From positions 1 through 50,399 of the forward strand of contig CAYQTO010000008.1 in assembly GCA_964420455.1 (NCBI GenBank): a DNA stretch of 50,399 nt, written 5' to 3'. Positions 1 through 7,335 of the stretch are shown here, one piece after another. The stretch is from CAYQTO01 sp964420455 (lineage in GTDB: Bacteria; Sumerlaeota; Sumerlaeia; SLMS01). Each line of letters opens with the position of its first letter. The first letter of the stretch is position 1. Position numbers and translations under genes: made by a program. A model generated the notes under the pieces. It worked only from the letters and a program-made list of their open reading frames with translations, was not told the DNA's origin and ran no database searches.

Positions 1-1
1 G

Positions 2-46
2 CTCAACACCCTCCCGCGGGAAGTCGCGGACTTCGCCAGGGCCTGA
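2..46 (+). CDS. C-terminal tail of an upstream gene (partial)
   Basis: The frame starting at base 2 is open from the window edge and ends at a TGA at 44-46, leaving 14 residues (LNTLPREVADFARA). Genes of the DUF58/BatA type found downstream usually follow a MoxR-type AAA ATPase, so this could be the end of moxR. The tail is too short to identify by sequence, and the MoxR idea rests only on gene order. Confidence 0.3.
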   Translation, partial: LNTLPREVADFARA

Positions 47-87
47 AATGGGATGATGTATATACAATGAGGAAAGGAGTAAATGAG

Positions 88-495
88 ATGAAGGATGATG
101 CTCTGACAGAGCGTGTCATTGGCCTTGCGATCAATGTCCACAAACAGCTCGGACCCGGTTTGCTGGAGTCGGTCTACGAGCGATGCCTGGCCTATGAGCT
201 GGGGGAAGCCGGACTTCAAGTTCGCTGTCAGGTGCCGATATACGTCCAGTACGGCCCAATCACCTTTGAGGATGCATTCAGGGCAGACCTGATTGTTGAA
301 AACGAGCTGCTGTTGGAACTGAAGTGTGTCGAAAAGATCGCCCCAGTGCACAAGGCGCAGGTGATTACCTATCTCCGCTTGGGCGGCTTTGCGCGTGGCC
401 TCCTCCTGAACTTCAATTCGGTCCGGCTCGTCGAGGGGCTTTGCAGGCTGTTCCCCAACGAGAGGCCCCTCATTTCCTCATTTCCTCATTGTTAA
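88..495 (+). CDS. GxxExxY family protein
   Basis: A 135-residue protein of the GxxExxY family, a PD-(D/E)XK nuclease-like fold of uncertain role. The family signature is visible as GPGLLESVYERCL near the N-terminus, followed by the conserved FRADLIVENELLLELKCVE core (D...ExK acidic/lysine pattern) and the KAQVITYLRLGG helix. The ATG at 88 is preferred over the in-frame ATG at 67 because GGAG lies about eight bases upstream and the protein then starts at the usual family position. Base composition is visibly less G+C-rich than the DUF58 gene that follows, and the gene sits inside what is normally a continuous MoxR-DUF58-BatA operon, so recent insertion is likely. The C-terminus is extended by a few residues through a short tandem repeat. 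Confidence 0.9.
   Translation: MKDDALTERVIGLAINVHKQLGPGLLESVYERCLAYELGEAGLQVRCQVPIYVQYGPITFEDAFRADLIVENELLLELKCVEKIAPVHKAQVITYLRLGGFARGLLLNFNSVRLVEGLCRLFPNERPLISSFPHC
468..491 (+). repeat. 3 x 8-bp tandem repeat
   Basis: CCTCATTT is repeated twice and followed by CCTCATTG at the very end of the GxxExxY gene, encoding the non-family tail SSFPH. It lies nine bases before the DUF58 start and may be a scar of insertion or slippage. Confidence 0.6.
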
Positions 496-500
496 TCCCC

Positions 501-1391
501 ATGACCGATCCCTCCACGCTCCTCGACCCCGCTCTCCTTGCCCGGCTTGATGCCCTCGAGCTGTTGACCCACCGCGTGTTCCGCGGCGGCAAGAAGGGCG
601 AGCGCCGCTCTCGCCGCAAGGGATCCTCCGTCGAGTTCGCCGACTATCGCGACTATGTCCGCGGCGACGACACCCGCCATATCGACTGGAATCTCTTCGC
701 CCGTCTCGAACGCCTCTTCATCAAGCTCTTTCTCGAGGAGGAGGACCTCGCCTTCTACCTCCTCCTCGATACCTCCCGCTCCATGGGCTTCGGCAAGCCC
801 CTCACCAAATTCGCCTACGCCCAACGCCTCGCCGCTGCCCTTGGCTATGTCGCCCTCAAGAACCAGGACAAGGTCGGCGTCACCGCCTTTTCCGAGCGTG
901 CCCGCGACGTCATGCGACCCGCCCGCGGCAAGGCCATGCTGCCGAAATTCCTCAACCACCTCTCCACCCTCGAGGTCGACGACCGCACCTCACTCTCTAC
1001 CGCCGTCCGCGACTTCGTCGCCCGCAACACCCAGTCCGGCATTGTCGTCCTCATCAGCGACTTCCTCGACGACCGCGGTTACGAGGACGCCCTCAAGCAC
1101 TTCTTCGTCCGCAACTACGAGGTCTACTGTATCCATGTCCTCAGCCCGGAGGAGCGAAACCCGGAGCTCCTCGGCCACCTGGAGCTCATCGACGCGGAGA
1201 CCGGCGAGCCCCAGGAAATTTCCGTTACCGAGGTCCTCCTCAAGCAGTATAGACAGACCCTCGAGACCTTCTGTGGAGGCCTGCGCGACTGGACCGTCGC
1301 CCGCGGCATGAGCTACCTCGCCGCCACCACCGACCAGCCCGTGGACGTCATGCTGCTCAACTACCTCCGCGGAAAGGGGCTCCTGCGATGA
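501..1391 (+). CDS. DUF58 domain-containing protein
   Basis: A 296-residue protein of the DUF58 family, related to von Willebrand A domains and normally encoded between a MoxR AAA ATPase and BatA-type membrane proteins. Visible hallmarks are the RKGSSVEFADYRDYVRGDD segment and IDWNLFARLERLFIK, characteristic of DUF58, then a MIDAS-like LLLDTSRSM and the second strand GIVVLISDFLDD. No signal peptide or membrane segment is seen, so it is likely cytoplasmic. The ATG at 501 gives the family N-terminus (LDPALLARLDALEL); the longer upstream frame reads into the GxxExxY gene and is rejected. Its stop overlaps the start of the next gene by four bases (ATGA), implying translational coupling. Role in metal-dependent chaperone or envelope stress complexes is known only in outline for the family. 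Confidence 0.9.
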   Translation: MTDPSTLLDPALLARLDALELLTHRVFRGGKKGERRSRRKGSSVEFADYRDYVRGDDTRHIDWNLFARLERLFIKLFLEEEDLAFYLLLDTSRSMGFGKPLTKFAYAQRLAAALGYVALKNQDKVGVTAFSERARDVMRPARGKAMLPKFLNHLSTLEVDDRTSLSTAVRDFVARNTQSGIVVLISDFLDDRGYEDALKHFFVRNYEVYCIHVLSPEERNPELLGHLELIDAETGEPQEISVTEVLLKQYRQTLETFCGGLRDWTVARGMSYLAATTDQPVDVMLLNYLRGKGLLR

Positions 1392-3343
1392 GCGCCTTCG
1401 GCCCCTTCCTCGTCCCCGGCGCCTTCGCCCTTCTCGCGCTCGTGCCCGCCATCATCGTCATGTACCTCCTCAAGCTCAAGCGCAGCCAGGTCGAGGTGCC
1501 CTCCACCCTGCTTTGGCGTCGCTCCGTCCAGGACATGATCGCCAACGCGCCGTTCCAGAAACTCCGCAACAACCTGCTGCTCTGGCTCCAGATCCTCGCG
1601 CTGCTGCTCGTGATCTTCGCGCTCGCGCGCCCCGTCATGAAGCTCACCGGCCTCGGCGGCGAGACCATCATTCTCCTCATCGACCTTTCCGCCAGCATGC
1701 AGACGGAGGAGGCGGGCGGCCGCACGCGCCTCGACCTCGCCAAGGACCTGGCTTTCGAGGCCATCGACGAGATCGGTGGCGGAACCCCCCAGTTCGTCCG
1801 CAGCCTCGGCCTCGACGCGCTCCTTCCCTCCTTTGGCGCGCGCGACGAAATGATGGTCGTCGGTTTCGCCGACACCCCCATCATCCTCCAGCCACTTACG
1901 TCCGACCGCGGCGCCCTCCGAGCCGCCGTCCTTGGCGCCCGGGCCCGCGATGTCGAGGCCGACATGACCGACCTCGGCTACATCCTTGAGGAAAAGACCA
2001 TGGTCTACGACGCGGAGGCCCTCGTCCCCAACCTGAATGCCCGCGTCGTCATCATCAGCGATGGCGCCGTCGGCCCCACCGTCGAGGCCCTCGCCGACGT
2101 CGTGAACGTCGACTTCACCACCGTGGGGACGTCCGGCGGCAACGTCGGCTTCACCGGTATAGACGTCCGCGAGTCCTTCTCCGGCGACCTCGAGTATCAG
2201 GTCTTCGCGACACTCATTGGCAGCACCTCTGAGCCCGTCGACGTTTTCGTCGAGCTCTCCATCGACGGCGAGGTGTTCGACCTTCGCCAGGTCACCCTCG
2301 AACCTGGCGAGCCCGCCGGCGTCGTGTTCACCGTCTCGGAAACGGTCCAGGGCCTCGCCACCCTTCGCCTCGTTGAGCATGCGGACCCGCTCCCGCTCGA
2401 CGATGTCATTCGCGCCCAGGTGTCGCCCCCCGCCGACCTCGACATCCTCATCGTCACCCGCGGCAATTCCTTCCTCGAGACGGTCTTCACCGTCGTCGAC
2501 CCCCGCACCACCGTCAGCGTCGTCCGCCCCGAGGAATACGCCCCCCTGAGCGACCATGACATCGTCGTCTTCGACGATTGCACGGTACCCGAGATCGGCC
2601 TCGGCAATTTCATCTTCATCAACGACCTTCCACCGGGGGAGGTCGGCTATACGCTCGCCGGCGAGCAACTCTCCAACCCCCAGATCATCGACTACTCCCG
2701 CGTCCATCCGATCACGCGGTACCTCGGGTTCGACGACGTGCTCGTGGGCCAGTCGCTCCACATCGCCGCTCCGGAAGAGGCCATCGCTCTCGTCGAGGCC
2801 GTCGAGACGGATCTCATCAGCTACCTCGAATCAGAGCAGCGCCGCGTCCTCGTCATTGCCTTCGACCCGAACAACAGCTACTGGCCCGTCCACAAGTCCT
2901 TCCCGATGTTCTTCAAGAACCTGCTCGAGTACTGGTCGCGGACCGGCCGCCGGCTGGGAGCGCCCGCCTACGCAACAGGCGAGACGATTCCCATCGCGCC
3001 GCCGCGGGAGGCCGCCGAGGCCACCGTCACCACCCCCACCGGCCGCGAGCTCACCTTCAATCTTGAGGGCCGCAGCACCCTCTACCTCACCGATACCGCC
3101 GAGGCCGGCGTCTATACGGTCGCCTTCGACACCGGCACCAGCCAACGACTTCCCGTCGCACTCCAGTCGCCCCTCGAGAGTGACATCCGCGTTGTTGGGG
3201 AACTGCAGTTTGGCGGCCGTACCCTCGAGGCCACCGCGGGCGAGGTCCGAACCCGCCAGGAACTCTGGCCCTGGCTCGTTCTTCTTGGCCTCGGGATTCT
3301 CCTCGTCGAATGGGCCATCTACTGCCGACGAAGCTTCATGTAG
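1388..3343 (+). CDS. BatA/VWA domain membrane protein
   Basis: A 651-residue membrane protein. The N-terminal ~85 residues form the BatA-type double membrane hairpin (FLVPGAFALLALVPAIIVMY and a second hydrophobic segment ending in FALARPVMK). A von Willebrand A domain follows, with the MIDAS motif DLSASM near residue 100 and the strand RVVIISDGAVGP. A beta-rich central part follows, then a C-terminal transmembrane helix (LWPWLVLLGLGILLVEWAIY) ending in a short basic tail. This is the usual architecture of the large BatA-like partner of DUF58 proteins; the body should lie outside the cytoplasmic membrane. It is the last gene of the preserved part of the operon. Substrate and partner are not known from sequence. 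Confidence 0.88.
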   Translation: MSAFGPFLVPGAFALLALVPAIIVMYLLKLKRSQVEVPSTLLWRRSVQDMIANAPFQKLRNNLLLWLQILALLLVIFALARPVMKLTGLGGETIILLIDLSASMQTEEAGGRTRLDLAKDLAFEAIDEIGGGTPQFVRSLGLDALLPSFGARDEMMVVGFADTPIILQPLTSDRGALRAAVLGARARDVEADMTDLGYILEEKTMVYDAEALVPNLNARVVIISDGAVGPTVEALADVVNVDFTTVGTSGGNVGFTGIDVRESFSGDLEYQVFATLIGSTSEPVDVFVELSIDGEVFDLRQVTLEPGEPAGVVFTVSETVQGLATLRLVEHADPLPLDDVIRAQVSPPADLDILIVTRGNSFLETVFTVVDPRTTVSVVRPEEYAPLSDHDIVVFDDCTVPEIGLGNFIFINDLPPGEVGYTLAGEQLSNPQIIDYSRVHPITRYLGFDDVLVGQSLHIAAPEEAIALVEAVETDLISYLESEQRRVLVIAFDPNNSYWPVHKSFPMFFKNLLEYWSRTGRRLGAPAYATGETIPIAPPREAAEATVTTPTGRELTFNLEGRSTLYLTDTAEAGVYTVAFDTGTSQRLPVALQSPLESDIRVVGELQFGGRTLEATAGEVRTRQELWPWLVLLGLGILLVEWAIYCRRSFM

Positions 3344-3423
3344 GCCCTCGGGCCAGCCTTCGCCCATCACGGCATCCACATGCCGGGATGGATTGGCGAC
3401 GACACCAGGAGGATCCCGCCCGT

Positions 3424-3439
3424 CTATCAAGATTGATAG
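3424..3439 (+). terminator. small inverted repeat after the BatA-like gene (possible terminator)
   Basis: CTATCA and TGATAG flank a four-base loop, followed by a pyrimidine-rich stretch (CTCTTCTCG...TTGTTTTCCC). It is a weak terminator candidate for the operon upstream, or an operator-like palindrome. Confidence 0.3.
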
Positions 3440-3481
3440 ATAGCTCTTCTCGTCCCTCTTGTTTTCCCGACCCATGGCCCG

Positions 3482-3514
3482 AAAAAAGAATCCCGCCCCT
3501 GCTGTAGGGGCGGG
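3482..3514 (-). terminator. rho-independent terminator of fbaB
   Basis: A 9-bp perfect stem (CCCGCCCCT / AGGGGCGGG, 3492-3500 and 3506-3514) with a five-base loop is preceded on the + strand by GAAAAAAGAA. Read on the minus strand this is a G+C-rich hairpin followed by a T-tract, about 40 bases after the fbaB stop. Confidence 0.85.
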
Positions 3515-3550
3515 ACCGGGTGTTTCGCAGGACCGGGCCGCGTTTGCGGA

Positions 3551-4652
3551 TCAGGCCACGGTGATGTCGTCGCAGAGATACACGTCCTGGATGGCGTTGA
3601 GGAGCTTGACGCCTTCCTCGAAGGGCTTCTGGAACGCCTTGCGGCCGGAGATGAGGCCCATGCCGCCGGCGCGCTTGTTGATCACGGCGGTGCGGATCGC
3701 CTGGGCGAGGTCGTTCGCGCCGGAGCCGCCACCACTGTTGATGAGGCCCGCCCGGCCCATGTAGCAGTTCGCCACCTGGTAACGGGTCAGGTCGATCGGG
3801 TTGTCCGAGTTCAGTTCCTCGTAGATGCGCTTGTCGAACTTGCCATAGCTTGAGTTGCCCATGTTGAGGGCCTCGTAGCCGCCGTTGTTCTCGGCCTGCT
3901 TCTGCTTGATGATGTCCGCCTCGATGGTCACGCCGAGGTGGTTGGCTTGGCCGGTGAGGTCGCTGGCCACGTGGTAGTCCTTGCCGTTCTGCTTGAAGGC
4001 GCCATTGCGGAGGTAGCACCAGAGGATGGTGGCCATGCCGCGCTCGTGGGCGTAGGCGAACATCTCGGACACTTCGACGATCTGGCGGCTGGATTCCTCG
4101 GAGCCAAAGTAGATCGTGGCGCCAACGGCGGCGCAGCCCATCTCGTAGGCCTGGTCGATGGAGCCGAAGACGATCTGGTCGAACTTGTTCGGCATGGTGA
4201 GCAGTTCGTTGTGGTTGAACTTGAGGATGAAGGGGATCTTGTGGGCGTACTTGCGGGCGACGCTGCCGAGGACGCCGAGGGTGGAGGCCACGCCGTTACA
4301 ACCGCCTTCGATGGCGAGCTTCACGATGTTCTCGCCGTCGAAGTAGATCGGGTTCTTGGCGAAGCTGGCNNNNNNNNNNCTCGATGCCCTGGTCCACGGG
4401 GAGGATGGAGAGGTAGCCGGTGTTGGCGAGGCGGCCGGCGCCGAGGAGGCGCTGGATGTTGGCGAGGACCGGGATTGGGCGGTCGGTCTGGGCGAAGATG
4501 CGGTCGACCCAGTCGGGACCCGGGACGTGAATGTGTTCCTTGGCGATCTTGGGGGCGTTGTAGTTGAGGAGGGTGTCGGCCTCGCCGCCAAGGAGGTCGG
4601 CGATTTCTGTGAGGCCGAGGCTGGCCGGGGCTTTCTCGAGAACAGCGGACAT
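3551..4652 (-). CDS. fbaB: class I fructose-bisphosphate aldolase, interrupted by an assembly gap
   Basis: FbaB/DhnA-type class I aldolase: cleaves fructose 1,6-bisphosphate to dihydroxyacetone phosphate and glyceraldehyde 3-phosphate through a Schiff base. Similarity to E. coli FbaB runs end to end: LPGHDYVDR-like (VPGPDWVDRIFA), GTGYLSILPVDQG-like (NTGYLSILPVDQGIE), FILKFNHNE, GATIYFGSEES, DLTGQANHLG, ADIIKQKQAENNGGY with the candidate Schiff-base lysine, NCYMGRAGLINSGG and VINKRAGGMGLISGRKAF. The start ATG at 4652 has AAAGGGGA upstream at good spacing. The frame breaks at the 10-N run 4370-4379, exactly where the family has HSAG after VDQGxE. Twelve bases are needed there, so the gene is most likely intact and the N run is a placeholder. 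About 366 residues expected. Single-gene transcription unit ending at the terminator downstream. Confidence 0.95.
4370..4379. other. assembly gap (10 N)
   Basis: Ten undetermined bases inside fbaB. The flanking codons encode ...VDQGIE and ASFAKNPIYF, so by homology the missing stretch encodes four residues (12 bases). Ten is probably a fixed scaffolding filler rather than a measured length. Confidence 0.98.
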
Positions 4653-4957
4653 GAAGGTCCCCTTTCTGGGTTGTCTGGATGGGTGGGAGGGAACGTTCAT
4701 GTTCCACCACCCAATTGCCTCCGAGAATGACCGCCCGGGCAGGAATGTGCAAGGGAAGTATGGGCGTAAGCCCTTTGCCTTCAGGGTGTCGTTATAAAGC
4801 CCCTAACGGGGAGGGGAATTCCCTGAATCTCCTGTTGGTAAGCATAACAGCAGCAACAAGCTGTTGACGGCTTGGCAGCCCCGGCCCATCGATTGGACCG
4901 TATTGGTGATCCTATGACCACCTCTCTTTTCCACCTCTCCCAAGGAGCTTTTCACAG
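4653..4957. other. divergent intergenic region, fbaB / secreted protein
   Basis: A 305-base region without a credible reading frame between two divergent genes, so it should hold both promoters. I see a TTGACG at 4863 that could be a -35 box, but no convincing -10 at the right distance. An inverted repeat lies near the fbaB start (separate entry). The stretch 4795-4835 is rich in short G and C runs and can fold weakly. No RNA gene or riboswitch recognised. Confidence 0.6.
4690..4705. promoter_or_regulatory. inverted repeat upstream of fbaB (possible operator)
   Basis: GGAAC-N6-GTTCC, with the perfect palindrome GAACGTTC inside it, lies 38-53 bases before the fbaB start codon on its upstream side. 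Position and symmetry fit an operator; the binding protein is unknown and spacing differs from standard LexA boxes. Confidence 0.3.
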
Positions 4958-6091
4958 ATGAAGAAAATCCTTTCTCTCCTCGCCGCTGTCGGACTCTGCG
5001 CGGGGGCCAGCACCGCTCAGGCGCAGTTGGTCGCGACCTACGTTGGTAATGTTGATCTCAGCGTGACCCTCGGCGCCGGGGTAAACCCCAACCACATCGC
5101 CGTGGATAACACCGGCGCGACGCCGATCCTCTACGTGACGACCCTTCGTCAGGGCGGCGGTCCTGCCAACATCGATGCCTACAAGATCGAGGATCCGCTC
5201 GGCACCCCCGTCGTCACTGCCTTTGACACGAACGATGGCGACGACGACGCGTCCGATGCCAACCCGGGAACCGGTGTTGCCAACAGCCGCGGGTATGCTG
5301 GCGTGGGTGTCGACGCTGCCGGTAACGTCTATGTGGCCTGGTCCGGTAACGGAAACGACGACAGTGCACGCCTGCGCCGCTACGACGCGGGGGCCACTGC
5401 CCTCACGGGCGAGTACCTTTTCGCCCAGTTGAACGACCGCCTCGGCGGCATCGATGTCGATGCGGATGGCGACTTGGTGGTTGGCGCGCGAATTTTCAGC
5501 ACCGCGACCAAGACGGGCCACTACGACCTCACCACGAGCTCCACGCTGAGCCGCACCTTCGCATCGACGCCGGCCACCCCGACCGCCTTCAACCCCCGTG
5601 ACGTGGCCTACGACAACGCCACCGGCTTGGTCTACATCAACGCCAACGGCTCTCTCGAGGCGATCACCCCCGATACCCCGGCCGCCCCGGCCGCCCCCGC
5701 CGCCCCCTTCCAGGCCGGCACCACGAGCGTCCTCCAGGCAAACACCAATAACAGCTTCGCCGGCCATGGCGTTGCCGTTGGCGTCCTCAACACCAACGGT
5801 GGGCCCCAGACGGTGATCGGCTACTCGCCCGCCCAGCTCGCAGGCGAAGGCATCAACACCTTCCGCATCGTCGACACCTCCGGTGTTACCCTGATCACCC
5901 TTGGCACGCTCGATACCTCCGGCACCTTCACCGATGGCGACCTTTTCCGTCCCATCGATGCGGCCTTCTTCACCGTCTCCGGAACGGACTACGTCGCCGT
6001 CACGGATACGGATCTGAGTGACGACCACCGGGTCGCCATCTACTCGATCACCGACACGACCTCCGTCGGCGACTGGACGCTGCTTCAGTAA
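4958..6091 (+). CDS. secreted beta-propeller-like protein of unknown function
   Basis: A 377-residue protein with a clear signal peptide (MKKILSLLAAVGLCAGASTAQA, cleavage after AQA) and AAGGAG ten bases before the ATG. The mature part has repeated short blades of the kind seen in NHL/propeller proteins: NHIAVDNTG, GVGVDAAGNVYVAWSG, GGIDVDADGDLVVGA, DVAYDNATGLVYINANG, then a final block ending DDHRVAIYSITD. The sequence is rich in Asp, Asn, Thr, Ala and Gly and poor in Lys, typical of exported proteins. No catalytic motif, lipobox, membrane anchor or C-terminal sorting signal is visible. It is followed by its own strong terminator and is probably monocistronic. I do not recognise a named family; a DUF4623-like propeller is possible. 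Confidence 0.8.
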   Translation: MKKILSLLAAVGLCAGASTAQAQLVATYVGNVDLSVTLGAGVNPNHIAVDNTGATPILYVTTLRQGGGPANIDAYKIEDPLGTPVVTAFDTNDGDDDASDANPGTGVANSRGYAGVGVDAAGNVYVAWSGNGNDDSARLRRYDAGATALTGEYLFAQLNDRLGGIDVDADGDLVVGARIFSTATKTGHYDLTTSSTLSRTFASTPATPTAFNPRDVAYDNATGLVYINANGSLEAITPDTPAAPAAPAAPFQAGTTSVLQANTNNSFAGHGVAVGVLNTNGGPQTVIGYSPAQLAGEGINTFRIVDTSGVTLITLGTLDTSGTFTDGDLFRPIDAAFFTVSGTDYVAVTDTDLSDDHRVAIYSITDTTSVGDWTLLQ

Positions 6092-6120
6092 CAGCCCACC
6101 CATCGACCGCATGGTCATCG

Positions 6121-6155
6121 CGCCGCCGGGGTTCGCCCCGGCGGCGTTTCCTTTT
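6121..6155 (+). terminator. rho-independent terminator
   Basis: An 11-bp perfect stem (CGCCGCCGGGG / CCCCGGCGGCG) closed by a TTCG tetraloop and followed by TTTCCTTTT, 30 bases after the stop of the secreted protein gene. Confidence 0.92.
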
Positions 6156-6221
6156 CCCGGTTGCGCCGGAGTCCCGCCACGCGAGGGTCGCTCCAAACGC
6201 CCCCCACAAGGAGCCCCTCCC

Positions 6222-7259
6222 ATGCGCCTCCCCCTCGTCTATATCGCTATACTGATCGCCTGCCTGTCGGCGCCTGCCCCGGCGGGGGGCTGGCGCGGGA
6301 TCCCCCTCGCGGAAAGCGCCGCCATCGCCCGGGAGCCTCGGGGCGTCCTCGCGCTCGCAACCCTCGCCCGCCAGGCCTCCGTCGACACCGCCGCCCAGAT
6401 CGGTGGCACCGTTACCTCGCCCGACGAAGTCTGGATGACCGTCATCGACGCCCGCGACCCCTTCGATCCCCGCATCGGCTCCCACAAAGGGGAGGAGCCG
6501 GTCTATCCCGCCTCGGTCGTCAAACTCTGCTACATGGTCGCCGCCTTCGATCACAACCGCACGCGGGGCCTCGCGATGGACGAGGCGCTGAAGGCCGACC
6601 TTCGCACGATGGTCGGTCCGTCCAGCAACGTCGCCACCAACGCCGTGCTCGAACGACTCACCAACACCAACTACGGCCCGGCGCTCGACTCCGAGGCCTA
6701 TGCCTCCTTCGCCCACAAGCGCGAGACCGTCGCCCGCTACATGGCGGACCTCGGCCTTGCCGGCCTCTGGCCCATCAACAAGACCTACGACGGGCGCACC
6801 CCCTTCACCGAGCGCTGTGGCCAGTTCCTCGGTGACCGCGAGGGCGACAACTATGAAAACTCCAACAAGATGACCACGGAGGACACAGCGCGGCTCCTGT
6901 ACCTGATCTGGCGCCGGGCCGTCGTGGATGGCGAGGCGTGCGAGGAAATGCTCGCGCTGATGAAGCGCGACGAAGAGTCCCGCACCTACTTTTCGAAGAT
7001 CACGCCGGAGGACGCGACGCTGTACAGCAAGGACGGGTCGACGGGGCTCGACCGCCACGATGCGGCGATCTTCGCCTTCGACGATGGCGGGGCGATCATC
7101 ATCGTGGCGTTTTCCAAGACCCGTGGCGAGGGCGAGCGGCCACAGGTCATCGAGGGGGCGGCGGCGCAGGTCCTGCATGAACTGCGTGCCGGGCCGGGGG
7201 TGCTCGACGTGCCGTCGGGGCTCAATACACCCGGCGAGCGCCACACCACCGACGACTAG
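6222..7259 (+). CDS. serine hydrolase, class A beta-lactamase-like
   Basis: A 345-residue protein with a signal peptide (LPLVYIAILIACLSAPAPAG) and the penicillin-recognising serine hydrolase fold. The catalytic SxxK is S98-V-V-K101 in YPASVVKL. The SDN-like loop is SSN (in VGPSSNVATN) and the KTG-like strand is SKDGST near residue 265. Overall order and length match class A beta-lactamase-like proteins, but the SDN and KTG triads are altered (SSN, KDG), so a different peptidoglycan- or peptide-directed activity is as likely as beta-lactam hydrolysis. AAGGAG lies eight bases before the ATG at 6222, which rules out the longer upstream frame that runs through the terminator. Expected periplasmic or cell-surface location. 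Confidence 0.85.
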   Translation: MRLPLVYIAILIACLSAPAPAGGWRGIPLAESAAIAREPRGVLALATLARQASVDTAAQIGGTVTSPDEVWMTVIDARDPFDPRIGSHKGEEPVYPASVVKLCYMVAAFDHNRTRGLAMDEALKADLRTMVGPSSNVATNAVLERLTNTNYGPALDSEAYASFAHKRETVARYMADLGLAGLWPINKTYDGRTPFTERCGQFLGDREGDNYENSNKMTTEDTARLLYLIWRRAVVDGEACEEMLALMKRDEESRTYFSKITPEDATLYSKDGSTGLDRHDAAIFAFDDGGAIIIVAFSKTRGEGERPQVIEGAAAQVLHELRAGPGVLDVPSGLNTPGERHTTDD

Positions 7260-7335
7260 CCGGCGGGCCGTTGGGTGGAGGTATCTAAGTAGAGGCAGGC
7301 TCCCCGTGCCGTGCTGACCTCGCCGGGGGGAAGCT

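Noticed and set aside
4690..4705. LexA/SOS box upstream of fbaB
   Set aside because: GAAC/GTTC half-sites are present but the spacing fits neither the Gram-positive (CGAAC-N4-GTTCG) nor the alphaproteobacterial (GTTC-N7-GTTC) box, and fbaB is not an SOS gene; kept only as a generic operator candidate.
4863..4900. Sigma-70 promoter starting at TTGACG
   Set aside because: No acceptable -10 hexamer 16-18 bases downstream; an ECF or other promoter type cannot be excluded but is not supported.
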